In this document: positions 1 through 9,757 of the stretch, one piece after another | Layout: each line of letters begins with the position of its first letter | Numbering within the stretch: position 1 is the first letter of the stretch | Assembly (NCBI GenBank): GCA_964006375.1 | Contig: OZ023268.1 | Location: forward strand, 88,230,358-88,294,357 | Direction: 5' to 3' | Length of the DNA stretch: 64,000 nucleotides | From: Tillus elongatus | Lineage: Eukaryota; Arthropoda; Insecta; Coleoptera; Cleridae | Program-made: the position numbers and the translations under genes | Notes under the pieces: model-generated | Database searches by the model: none | What the model was told of the DNA's origin: nothing | The model's input: only the letters and a program-made list of their open reading frames with translations

Positions 1-665
1 TTCTGTTATTACTATAATAAATCCGAAGCATATCACGCTTCTCGAAATTGGAAAACACCATTTTTGCTCTCTTAATGTTTGTTTTGAAAGCTAAATTGTC
101 AAAAGTTCTATTGTCAGATTATGACAAGCGAGGACTTGATATTTCTGAATATCAAAGCCGCCGAGATGAACGAACAGACATGTCATTGCATTGGATTGAA
201 CTTATAATATTTGACTCATAATCATAAATTCGGGTTCATCTTTAACTACCTAATTCAATTATATTATTGAATAAATATTTTGTTTCAAAACCAGAGTCGT
301 GTTAAATATTTACAAGAAAGACGGAAAATGTCATTTTTTTGTTATCAAAACGTTTGAAATTCAAAAGTTGTGATGAGGCATTGTTTTTAGGTAGTCGAAG
401 GGAAACAAAATACGAAATAAAAAATCCAGGGCCGTATTTGAAAAAATGGAGTTGATGATGGTTTCTGAAAGACGAAACATCGGATTTCGATTTTGAAAAT
501 GCCATCTTGTAGGAGAGGAAAAGTGAATTGTGATTCATTTTGTTGTATCTTTTCAAATAACGCCAGAAAAAAAATAAAACGGATTTTATGAGTTTTCGGT
601 TTTTACCGATTATCACCGGAAGTATTCCGAATTTTCTAATTTTCTAAACTGCATTTTGCTGAGCA
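1..665. other. No recognisable feature
   Basis: AT-rich sequence without a coding pattern or repeat that I recognise. A weak resemblance to decayed TE sequence cannot be excluded. Confidence 0.4.
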
Positions 666-667
666 TC

Positions 668-765
668 AAATTACGCAACTTTGCCATAATTTAACCGACG
701 TTGTATCTCTTACGGTTTCTGAGATCTCAATGATGAGGCTCGAATTTGAGCCACCCTGTACACAA
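668..765 (+). repeat. Solo terminal repeat of a DNA transposon
   Basis: This stretch ends in caccctgtacac and reads like the right-hand inverted repeat at 40,822-41,030: both carry a short run resembling 'atttaacc...tctgtatctc' followed by 'ggagatc/gagatctc' and a gtggccc/gagccaccctg end. It looks like one orphan end of the same DNA transposon family. Similarity is by eye and imperfect. Confidence 0.35.
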
Positions 766-926
766 AAATACACAATGAAGTCACCAGCCACATAAATCTT
801 CTTCTCTCTGTACTCATTAACGATAAATGATAGCGCATTATCCAGCCTTTCAAGAAATATCTCGAAATTACCTGTTGGAGACCTATATATGACGAGAATA
901 AGTCTTATTAGCCACAGCAACTGCAA
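766..926 (-). pseudogene. Non-LTR retrotransposon endonuclease fragment
   Basis: The minus-strand translation contains LILVIYRSPTGNFEIF followed by a heptad-like stretch and KKIYVAGDF. This order (YRPPtG, then about 30 residues, then GDFN) is the middle of the apurinic-type endonuclease domain of Jockey/CR1-type non-LTR elements; the GDF is where the family has the catalytic GDFN motif. Only about 50 codons survive. The downstream side is cut off by the solo transposon end at 668-765, so this is a scrap and not a gene. Confidence 0.55.
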
Positions 927-1439
927 TTTATTTACCCTTGTCTTGTGAAAGGTTACCTACTTCTATATTTTTTATTTGATTTCCACTTTCTATGTACAAG
1001 TATTAAGACTCCCACATGCGAGTAGTTCTTCCTGTAATAAGCATCAGCTATATCATAATCCGGTATTTTGATACAATTTATAAAATGACATATCGGCTTG
1101 TTTACAAATTCAATAAGAGCAGAAACCTTATTTGCTATGTTTTATTATTATTATTGTGAGATGGATAGATAGATAGAGATTTTTTGAGCTTTTTTCATAG
1201 CTCTGCTAGAAACATGCCCGCACCATTTGTATTTATTATCAATTAGATGATATATGAAGCAGTTTTATCGCTTTTTTATCAGTCTTTTAAAACTAATACT
1301 TTCTTGTATGGGTAGCTATTTCATTTGTGAGGCAATTCAGTAGTCGTCTTCCGGTTTCCACCAAATGAAGTGTGTTCTACTAGCCTATATTGCATCGGTT
1401 GCATTTCAATACATTTAGTTTTTTGTGCTGCATTTTTCA

Positions 1440-2222
1440 AGTAACAATCTCTTCAAGAACTTGTACTACTCATACAGATGAATTTTGTTATGTTTGTGGA
1501 CTATACATAACACGCCATAAAGGCTGCACAATTACGGAAGCACTAAAGTTTGCTTATTTGCACTATTTTGGGTTTTATATTGCAAATCAGGATAAAACAT
1601 GGGTTCCACATTAATTCTGTAACAGTTGCAGTTACTTTAAGTAAATGGTTGGCTAATGAGGATCGCTACTTCTGTCTGACCAAAACCACAGGTTTCAGTA
1701 AGAAAAATTAGTCGAATGTGGAATATGCAGATGTTTCATCTGTATTCAAAACAGTGTTACATTCGACGGATTTACCTAAGCCTGTTTGACCCGGTGCCTA
1801 AAGTATATAATCAACAGATAGTAATGAAAGTATGTCGGATAACAAATTTTCACAAAGCAGTGGAGGTAGTGAATTCGTACAAGAAACCACAAGACCACAT
1901 CTTATAGAACAACCAGAGCTCGATGATCTTGTGCGGGATCTGAATTTTTCAGTCTGCTAGTGAATTACTCCTATCTTAATTACAACAAAAAAACCTTCTT
2001 AGCTCTGATATGAAAGTTACATATTACAGAAGCAGAAGTGTAGCTTTCTCACAATGTTTCAAAAAGGAATGTTGGTTTTGTTACTGTTTTGTTTTATTTA
2101 ATTTATTTCAAGAAACAAATGAACCCCTATAATCCTCAAGAATGGCGTTTATTGATTTGTCGAAGACTACTTTGAAAGCCTTCCATTTCAGGAGATTATG
2201 CTGTCTGCACTAAAGAAACATA
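1440..2222 (+). pseudogene. Unclassified multi-copy insect gene, N-terminal part (broken)
   Basis: N-terminal part of a protein family that I remember as multi-copy and uncharacterised in arthropod genomes; no function is known to me. Visible pieces in order: HTDEFCYVCGLYIT, YFGFYIANQDKTWVPH, an acidic linker containing EQPELDDLVRDLNFS, then DMKVTYYRSRS, and finally PQEWRLFIDLSKTTLKAF. The cysteine pair FCYVCG looks like part of a metal-binding site. Stops and frame changes occur between the pieces, so it is dead. It stops at 2,222 where the non-LTR pair begins and continues at 4,258 and 7,845. The second copy in this window (32,396-34,410, minus) shows the same blocks in the same order, which supports the assignment. 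Confidence 0.6.
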
Positions 2223-2223
2223 T

Positions 2224-2505
2224 GTTAGGTTAGGTTAGGTTGTATGTGAGTGGTCCATATCGGACCTTCCACCGCGACCAACGGTCTATTGTGGCTCACG
2301 CCTAATGTTTATATTTCGCCCAACAAATCCAGCCTCCTGCAGAGGTCGATAACCTTTGTGGGCGAAAGTCGATCCAGATCCTCTGGAGCAAGCTTTACCT
2401 TGCCAAAGAGCAGGTGTCTAGTCCTATCCGCTGCCGGACAGGAACACAGCACGTGCTCTGCTGTTTCGTCATCCTCCATACACAGTCGGCACTCGGTCTC
2501 AATGA
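2224..2505 (-). mobile_element. I/R1-like non-LTR retrotransposon, 3' end only
   Basis: This is the reverse complement of the last 280 bases of the neighbouring plus-strand copy (3,980-4,257): both share the Cys-rich C-terminal codons, the 'ggcgaaatat' end of the reading frame and a 3' tail made of CCTAA-like units (here read as ttaggttaggttaggtt at 2,224). It is a heavily 5'-truncated insertion placed back to back with the plus-strand copy, so the two 3' tails point outwards. Confidence 0.75.
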
Positions 2506-4257
2506 CCTTAATTATGCAGCTTTATGATGCATATGACTGGCACAGCTGCAGTGATTGTAAGGTTATAGCTTTCCTATTACATTTTGGTGTCGGAGGGAAC
2601 AGATGTCTGTGAACTCCCGCAAAACGATCATTGTTCCATTTACCAGAAGAAGAAGGTTGGACAAATTAAAACCACCTATTCTTATGGGGAAAACGATTCC
2701 ATTTTCGGAACAAGCAAAATATCTGGGGGTTACCCTAGATAAGAAGCTCAACTGGGACATACAGTTAGAGAATGTAATCCGCAGGGCTAAACTGTCCCTG
2801 TGGACATGCCGGAGAACCTGTGGAAACAACTGGGGAACGTGGACATGCCGGAGAATCTGTGGAAACAACTGGGGAACAAACCCCCAACATGTACTGGCTC
2901 TATGTAGTGGTTATCAGACCAATGATAACATATGGAGCCATAGTTTGGTGGCCTAAGGCAGTTAGTGGTATCGCGAGGGCCAAACTGGCTCACCTACAGA
3001 GACAAGCTTGTCTGATTATAACGGGAGCGATAAGCACCGCACCATCAGCCGCCCTGGAGGTCCTCCTTAATATTCCACCTCTTCATATATGGTTGGAGAA
3101 GATGGCGAGGTGGACAACGTACAGACTAAAACAAACCGCCGACAGTATGCCGAAGGAAATCAGTCTGGGAGGGTCCGGACTCCTCGATGACATTGAGGGT
3201 CACGGGATTCTGGGAATGATCTCAGACTTGATGCCTACAAAGATCAGTAGAGGTCTGTCTTTTAAGAGCGTCCTCCCGGAAAGGGAGGACTGGGAGCGAA
3301 ATCAAACGACCCTATTGAGAGCCGATCTCTGCTGGTACTGTGACGGCTCCAAAACCAATATGGGAGTAGGAGCCGGCGCATATGGGGGCAGCACCGATGC
3401 TAGACTATCAGCTAGCCTCAGCAAGTACGCAACCATACACCAGGCAGAAGTGTATGCCATCGAGATGTGTGCAAGGGAAAGTATAAAAAACCAGTGCACA
3501 CACAAATCGATAAAGATATATGCAGATAGCCAAGCTGCAATAAAAGTGCTTGGTTCCTACCGGTGTAATTCAACAACGGTATGAAGTTGTAAATCTGCCC
3601 TTAACGAACTGGGCAGCTGTAATGAGGTGTCGCTGGTCTGGATACCGGGTCACTCGGACCATGATGGCAATGTTGTGGCCGACACGCTTGCCAGGAGTGG
3701 TGCCCAGAGAGACTTTGTCGGACCAGAACCGGTGCTGGGGATAACATCATGCACAGCAAAACGCACCTTAAAGACCTGGACAGAAAGAATGACAATCCAG
3801 TATTGGCAAAATCTTTCAGGATTAGCTCACTCTAAGGCCTTCATAAATGGCCTGTCTGAGTCAAGGGCAAAAAAACTTCTAGAGTTAAACAGACAACGAC
3901 TGAGTATTCTGGTCGGCCTGTATACAGGACACTGCCGCTTGCATCACCACATGCACCGTATTGGAGTCGGTTAGGAGACTGAGTGCCGGCTATGTATGGA
4001 GAGTGATGAGACAGCAGAGCACGTACTGTGTTCCTGTCCGGCAGCGGACGGGACTAGATACCTGCTCTTTGGAAAGATAAAGCTTGCTCCGGAGGATCTG
4101 GATCAACTTTCGCTCACAAAGATTATCGACCTCTGCAGGAGGCTGGCTTTGTTGGGCGAAATATAGACTATTAGGCGTGAGCCACAATAGACCTTATGGT
4201 TGTGGTGGAGGGACCGGTATGGCCCACTCACAATTAAACCTAACCCTAACCTAACGT
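2506..4257 (+). pseudogene. I/R1-like non-LTR retrotransposon: RT thumb, RNase H, zinc knuckle (broken)
   Basis: 5'-truncated copy of an RNase H-bearing non-LTR element. Order: end of the reverse transcriptase (MSVNSRKT, KYLGVTLDKKLNW, MITYGAIVWWPKA), then RNase H with its acidic residues still present (YCDGSKTNMGVGAGAYG, EVYAIEMCARE, IYADSQAAIKVL, WIPGHSDHDGN...AD), and a C-terminal CRLCMESDETAEHVLCSC motif. The frame would end at the TAG 4,164-4,166. It is broken by a tandem duplication of about 38 bp at 2,799-2,876, a frame change near 3,580-3,630 and a stop after GVG at 3,972. The 3' tail is CCTAA-like. Clade (I, R1, LOA or Outcast) cannot be fixed without a tree. Confidence 0.8.
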
Positions 4258-4682
4258 ATTACATTTGCAAAGAGGGTATACAAAATATTCTTGTTTTTTG
4301 TGTGTTGTGGGACAGTAGAGCATTACTCGAGAAAAGTATGATCTACAAGAAAAGCTTTTATTCCCGGCCAGATGAATATTAAAAATGAGCCGCTTGTAAA
4401 TCCAAAAAAGGTTTTTCTACACACCTTGCACATTAAGCTTGGTTTAATGAAACATTTTGTAAAAAGTTGAAATCGTAATGGTGAGGGTTTCAAGGATTTG
4501 CACAAACTTTCCCCAAAGTTGTCACAACCGAAGCTTAAAGAAGGTATATTTGTAGGACCTGTTTGAGCAATCAGATGCCGAAACTAAAGCTTGGAGATCT
4601 TTTAAGAATGTAGTTGCTGAATTTTTAGGAGACACAAAACGTGATAACTATAGGAAAATTGTTGTTAAATTGCTAACAAATT
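4258..4682 (+). pseudogene. Unclassified multi-copy insect gene, middle part (broken)
   Basis: Continuation of the gene that begins at 1,440. Readable blocks: VFCVLWDSRA, KNEPLVNPKKVFL, TLHIKLGLMKHFVKS, GEGFKDLHKLSPKLS, LKEGIFVGP, then after a frame change AETKAWRSFKNVV and RDNYRKIVVKLLTNS. The minus-strand copy has the matching WDDRRDSEHY, LPPLHIKLGVANQFVKALD and KAGIFTRPQI. It ends exactly at the target duplication TAACAAATT (4,674-4,682) of the Penelope-like insertion. Confidence 0.6.
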
Positions 4683-4776
4683 CACTAAGTGAAGGTTGGA
4701 ACCTGTGATGAGCACTGATAAGTACACTTGAAGAACCCAAATCACCACAACACATCTTTTTATAGACCTGACGAAT
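4683..4776 (-). repeat. Inverted terminal-repeat fragment at the 5' side of a Penelope-like element
   Basis: The stretch from agtgaaggttggaacc to ctttttatagacctgacga is the reverse complement of the repeat that follows the hammerhead core in the other copies (for example 7,782-7,835). It lies directly before the plus-strand Penelope coding sequence, in the opposite orientation. An inverted repeat fragment at the truncated 5' end is a known habit of Penelope-like insertions; the same arrangement is seen at 62,440-62,515. Confidence 0.65.
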
Positions 4777-5419
4777 GTTAGCGGAATGCACGATATTCAG
4801 AAAAGATAAAACAGAGAAAAAATTTGTTTGCCCACCTTTTGAACTGCATATCACAAGGCGTCTAGAGAGCATTTTTAAGAAAGCCGATTTGCAGCAAAGT
4901 TTTTCGACAAAAAATAATTTAAGAAATTTGTTAGGTAATACGAAAGATAAAGATAAAGCCACTGAAATGTCTGGTATCTATGAGATAGGTTGTAAAGATT
5001 GTAATCGTAAATACGTTGGGCAGACTAAGAGAACCATTGAGACTAGATTTCATGAACATCTAGCACAGCTGAGATACGGTAGTGTAGACAAGTGGCACAA
5101 CTTAGATAAGAAACACTACTTAATAAAGAAACTCTGAAAGTTACAATAAATGTTACACAGTCAGCGGAGTTAGATGGATATGAAAGTATTTATATTTCTA
5201 AGGCAATAGAAAACTGCAGTTTCTTAAACCGAGAGCCGTCACTGATTTATAGTCCTTTGTTTACCCTCTGTCCCTGATACACAAAATATTCCGAAACTTG
5301 CCAGGTAAGTGATAAGGAATTTCCAAAAACTCGTCCAGCAATAAAAATACAATACACAGAAAATATGCCTGCGATTTAGTTTCCCTCTCGGTATTCCTCT
5401 CTACCTAAAACTCAGTATA
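4775..5419 (+). pseudogene. Penelope-like element, C-terminal part with GIY-YIG endonuclease
   Basis: The translation starts MLAECTIFRKDKTEKKFVC and continues to SGIYEIGCKDCNRKYVGQ, then TKRTIETRFHEHLAQ. GIY...YVG with the following T-R is the signature of the GIY-YIG endonuclease that canonical Penelope-like retroelements carry after their reverse transcriptase. Reverse transcriptase is missing here, so the insertion is 5'-truncated. After a frame change near 5,137 the sequence YESIYISKAIENC and LNREPS are still readable, and the 3' region up to 5,415 matches that of the copy at 26,780. The element continues beyond the mariner-like insertion, at 7,711. Confidence 0.8.
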
Positions 5420-7710
5420 CAGGGTGATTCATAAGTGGTGACCAAAAATGAAACCCCATGTTCTTTGAACAATTTTAGAGAGAGTATGTCCTATAAAAAT
5501 TTTTCCTATAATGCTTCATTAAAAAGATACAGGGTGTTAAAGTGGAATTTCAAAAAATAAAATTTCCCAATTTTTTAAAAAGTAGCACATATATTTTGCT
5601 GAAACTTCGCATGTGTAGGCTGCTATGTAAGGCGCGTATTTTACCATAACAATTGAATCGGCTAACCCAGCAGTGGCGCGCGTACCCACATGTCATTGGT
5701 TATCCCTCAAGAAAAAAACGGGTACGCCAATGATATTTTTTCTTATTTTTTATTTTTTGAATCTTACTTTCATTCGTGATTCTTGATAATTTTCTGTACG
5801 ACGCTTATTTTACGAGTAAGCAATGAATCAGGTAAGTGTTTTAGAGTACAGTTCATGATTTTTAACCAGTCGTTGTTTGGTAGAAAATTGCAATGATACA
5901 CTTTTATCAGGCTTATAGTAATTTATTTATTACAATAAATGTTCAAAAATGCCTCAATTGGCCTGAATACACGCAAGACATCTTTTTAATATGGAAAATT
6001 TAATGTCTTGAGGATTCATTGTTGCTTGAATATGACGAAAAGCATTATTTATCAGTTGTTGTAGCTGCTCTGGTGTATTTATTTGTTCACTGTAGACCAG
6101 TCGCTTAAAATCACCCTAATGATAGAAGTCAAGTGGGTTTAAGTCCGGTGATCTTGCAGGCTAATATATTAGTCCAGTTCCGCCAATCCATCTTTCATTA
6201 TAATGTTCATGTAGCCATGTAACAACGTTTCGACTATGATGCGCTGGTGCACCGTCATGCTGGTACCACATTATACCTCTTGTTGCTAGTGGAATGTCAT
6301 CTAGAATGTTTTCTACACGTTTTTCTAGGAGCGCTAAGTACGAAGATTTAAACGTTGTGCAGGACTTCCATGAACAGTGAGCCGTTAAAAATACCACACC
6401 ATAAATTAATGAAAAATCTATGTTGAAATGTGCGAGTCCTTGTTGCATGTGGATTTTCCAATGACCAGACATGCTCATTATGAGAATTATAAATACCATT
6501 TCTTGTAAATGTTGATTCGTCAGACCAGAAGATTAGATTACGGAATAAGATATTTTGATTGTTCATTTCCAACATCCATTCACAAAAGACTCGTCGATGC
6601 ACATTATCTCCAGGTAGAAGGCAATGAACATTCAGTCGATGATATGGATGTAAGGCTTCTCGATGTAAAGTTCTCCAAACAAAGCTTTGAGAATATTGTA
6701 ACTGCGTGGCAATCCTCCGAGTACTTGTAGAAGGTTGATCCATCACTGCATCCACCACTCTCTCTTTGTCTTCAAGTTGATGTTGTCTTCTACCATTAGC
6801 TCTAGCGTCAGGACGTTGTCCAATACCGCACCGCCGAAGTCTTGAAAACGATCGAGAAAAAACCCTTGGTGTAGGTTGATGGCGAGTGGGAAACCTATGT
6901 TGATATTCCCGACAAGCAGCTAGAGCATTTCCATCAGCATATCCGTAGATAAAAATTATATCTGCATACTCTTCTGAGGTGTACTCCATTATAAGAAGTA
7001 AAAGAGTAGAAAATTTTGCAATTTTATAAACTTTATCACTTACACCTATTCAAAATAATAACTTGTTAACCCGAACGTCAAGTGACACTTAATGACAACT
7101 TTGGCAAACCAGACTACTACTTACTAAAATACAACAAAGATAATCGTCGTACAAAAAATTATCAAGACATTAAATTTTCCATATCAAAAAGATGTCGTGC
7201 GTGTATTCAGGCCAATGGAGGCATACAAGTGTATCATTGCGATTTTCTACCAAACAACGACTGGTTAAAAAGCATGAACTGTGCTCTAAAACACTTACCT
7301 GATTCATTGCTTACTCGTAAAATAAGCGTCGTACAGAAAATTATCAAGAGAGTCATTTTGTTCACAAATGAAAGTAAGATTCAAAAAATAAAAAATATCA
7401 TTGGCGTACCCGTTTTTTTCTTGAGGGATAACCAATGACATGTGGGTACGCGCGCCACTGCTGGATTAGCAAATTCAATTGTTATGGTAGAATACGCGCC
7501 TTCCATAACAGCCTACACATGCAAAGTTTCAGCAAAATATATGTACTACTTTTTTAAAAATTGGGAAATTTTATTTTTTGAAATTCAACTTCAACACCCT
7601 GTATCTTTTTAATGAAGCATTATAGAATTTTTTTTATAGGACATACCCTCTCTAAAATTGTTCAAAGAACATGGGGTTTCATTTTTGGTCACCACTTATG
7701 AATCACCCTG
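5420..7710 (-). mobile_element. Mariner-like transposon 1 with about 550-bp inverted repeats
   Basis: Ends are CAGGGTGATTCATAAGTGGT on the left and its complement on the right, flanked on both sides by TA (in fact TATA on both sides), as expected for Tc1/mariner insertion. The inverted repeats run from 5,420 to about 6,010 and from about 7,165 to 7,710, with a gap of about 40 bases in the right arm. The left arm includes the last codons of the transposase. The element sits inside the Penelope 3' region: sequence on its two sides joins back into one terminal repeat. Confidence 0.85.
5930..6989 (-). pseudogene. Mariner-like transposase 1 (DD41D spacing), broken
   Basis: Cut-and-paste transposase of the Tc1/mariner superfamily. 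Start at 6,989 (MEYTSEEYADIIFIYG), N-terminal helix-turn-helix region, then the DDE core: WSDESTF (first D), QHDGAPAHHS (second D, codon 6,254-6,256) and SPDLNPLDFY (third D, codon 6,128-6,130). I count 41 residues between the second and third D, the spacing known from rosa/Visitor-type elements, not the 34 of classical mariner. About 353 codons from start to the TAA at 5,930-5,932. A frameshift near 6,350 and in-frame stops (6,161, just after the third D and near the C-terminus) make it inactive. Confidence 0.8.
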
Positions 7711-7835
7711 TATAAGGTGATGTTTAGTAGTAAGCAGTTTCATCCTCTGATGACGGTAACCTTCTTAGTGAAACAATCATCAGGTCTATAAAAATATGTG
7801 TTGTGGTGATTTGGGTTCTCCAAGTGTACTTATGA
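7711..7835 (+). repeat. 3' terminal repeat of the Penelope-like element
   Basis: Right-hand part of the Penelope element that was split by the mariner-like insertion. It holds a hammerhead-like core (separate entry) followed by the common family sequence gtgttgtggtgatttgggtt and ctccaagtgtact. It ends at a copy of TAACAAATT (7,836-7,844), identical to 4,674-4,682, which marks the target duplication of the whole Penelope insertion. Confidence 0.75.
7738..7790 (+). ncRNA. Hammerhead ribozyme-like motif, family 1, copy A
   Basis: Core CTGATGA (7,747-7,753), stem II arms cggtaac / ttagtg with one mismatch, GAAA (7,770-7,773), a very short stem III and an ATC cleavage triplet (7,779-7,781) followed by AGG, which pairs with CCT just before the core (stem I). 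The core is intact; the stem III palindrome is damaged by two CG-to-CA changes (caatca for cgatcg). Hammerheads with minimal stem III are an established feature of Penelope-like terminal repeats and are thought to act as dimers. Confidence 0.65.
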
Positions 7836-7844
7836 TAACAAATT

Positions 7845-8150
7845 ATCATTAAATCGCAGCCAATATATCCTAAAGATCCACTTTTCACATTCCCATTTGG
7901 ACTTCTTCCTAGATAACTTAGGAATGGCGAGTGACGAACATGGGGAATGCTTTCACCGAGATCTAATGGATTTAGAGCGCAGATATCAAGGCTTCTGGCA
8001 TGAAAATATGATGGGTGATTTTCACTGTCCAATTTTAAGGGAAAACCGATGTAAAAATGTTCGAAGAGAAAAATATGACCTTAAAGTTTTTTACTTCTTA
8101 GTTTGTTTGCTTTTGTTGTATCTTATATTTATAATGAATATTGAATAAAT
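7845..8150 (+). pseudogene. Unclassified multi-copy insect gene, C-terminal part (broken)
   Basis: Third piece of the gene that starts at 1,440. Readable: LDFFLDNLGMASDEHGECFH, then RDLMDLERRYQGFWHENMMG and ILRENRCKNVRREK. In my recollection the family ends with a block of the type 'ENLGAVSDEHGERFHQDI...MEKRYQGKW', which fits. The part between this block and VVKLLTNS (4,680) was split cleanly by the Penelope insertion. An AATAAA lies just downstream (8,144). Confidence 0.55.
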
Positions 8151-9095
8151 ATAGATGTATTTCAGTTGTCTCTATCTAAAAATATAACGGTATTTTTGGA
8201 TTTGGCGCTCTTAGATTGGTAAAATAAAACTAGTTTTAGTTAATGAGCAAAACGCTTGTAAACTAGTGTTATTATATCTTTTATAGCTTTTAATCAAGTT
8301 TTAGCTACAAACTGCTATAAAAAAATCAATGGACCAATAGACCAACAAAAGTTTCTTTCTAGTTAATATTCTAAATGTAATGTTAGCCATTCAGTCATTA
8401 TATTAAAACTAAAGTTTACCATTAAGAGAATGGTATGTAGGTATACCAAAAAGGTTGTATTTCTTTAAATTTTCTTTGTTCATAAAAAAAGGAATCCATT
8501 TAAAGTTATTATGTTAAAAAAAAACACAGAACGAAAGCAAACTGTGCAAGCATTTTCTTTATTGGCAAGCACCCCCAAACGAAATGTTACCGCAGTGTTT
8601 ATCTTGAGGTCTGGATCTTTGCAGTTGGCAGCAAACACACTCACAGGTGAGCTAATCAAGTACTCTCAGGACAGAGATAGTCATAAAATGGTTCATAAGC
8701 ATACTAGTACTACCAGTGAGAGGCAGAGATGGGCTTGCATCAACTGGTTCGGATACTACTCTTCTGATATCAAGGTGATTCTTATTATGTTTCCATTTGT
8801 AAATGATAACATTTGATGTTGTACATTTCAATTTTTAGTATTTGATGTAATAATTATCTTGTTATAAATATTTTTTAATCTATTTATATATCGAATTAGA
8901 ATGGAAACATAATCCCGATTTTTACTGATTTGATGTCATTAGCTAGAATTAAATTATATGCTCTAAATTTGTATGAATTGTAGGAAATAAAATAATTTAA
9001 TTGATTAAACCAGAATATTATTATTAAACCTAGTTATTCAATTAAACAGTTTATCTAAATAGACTACTGGATTATTGTAACTATGTAGTCTGGAA
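8151..9095. other. No recognisable feature
   Basis: AT-rich sequence. An open stretch at 8,511-8,816 shows no known domain. The motif 'aaacagtttatctaaata' near 9,045 recurs at 11,030, so at least part is repetitive. Confidence 0.4.
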
Positions 9096-9099
9096 GATA

Positions 9100-9243
9100 C
9101 ATATGTTTGTATCTAAATTTAAAATCTTACGTGATATCTTCGACTTGAAGGAACTTAAAATGTTATATTGCTCCTTAGTTGAGTCAAACATCAAATATGG
9201 CATATTAGGATGGGGAGGTGTGTCAAAGACTATAATTAAAAAG
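9100..9243 (+). pseudogene. CR1/Jockey-like RT thumb fragment
   Basis: FVSKFKILRDIFDLKELKML followed by YCSLVESNIKYGILGWGG is the typical end of the reverse transcriptase palm/thumb of Jockey- and CR1-type non-LTR elements (…YGI..WGG). Fewer than 50 codons remain. It is cut at 9,244 by the repeat that begins with gacgcagcaagtgcg. Confidence 0.6.
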
Positions 9244-9245
9244 CC

Positions 9246-9551
9246 TGGACGCAGCAAGTGCGTTATGGTAGTGAATTTTCATAGAAATGGCACAAAATAT
9301 TTTGTTATAACTTTTTTTCTTGTAACATAGAAATCTAAATTTTGGTGTATAGTTTACTTTTTATATCGTAAACCTACCTACCAAATTTGGTTATCTTATA
9401 AAGAGGCTATCTTTATTTTTTGAGATAAAAATTTTTGTCGAATGAAAACTCAAAATTTTCCCTGAAAACCCCGTCCGATTTTCCTGACTAACGAATTTTT
9501 CCAAGCCATTTACAAAAGGAAGGTACATGCCGAATTTTATCAAAATAAATA

Positions 9552-9641
<90 letters not shown>

Positions 9642-9757
9642 TCAAACTGACCCCGGGTATGGGTTCTAGGGGTCCTAGTTCGCGCTCATTTGCAAAATTT
9701 TTTCCAAAATTCAAAAGTTGGGATCTCCCTTTTTCTACGAAAATTCACTAAAAAGAA
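9246..9757 (+). repeat. Non-coding (TA)n-bearing repeat, family A
   Basis: Begins with acgcagcaagtgcgttatgg, continues tagtgaattttcat, contains the (TA)n tract 9,556-9,634 and ends with gaaaattcactaaaaag, so the subterminal tagtgaattttc is repeated inverted at the far end. acgca-gcaag-tgcgt forms a small hairpin. The family recurs at 10,479, 12,780, 18,062, 19,757 and 20,673. No coding capacity. Confidence 0.65.

Noticed and set aside
8511..8816. 101-codon open frame as a possible gene
   Set aside because: No recognisable domain, no splice or poly(A) context, and its 3' end shows AT-rich drift.
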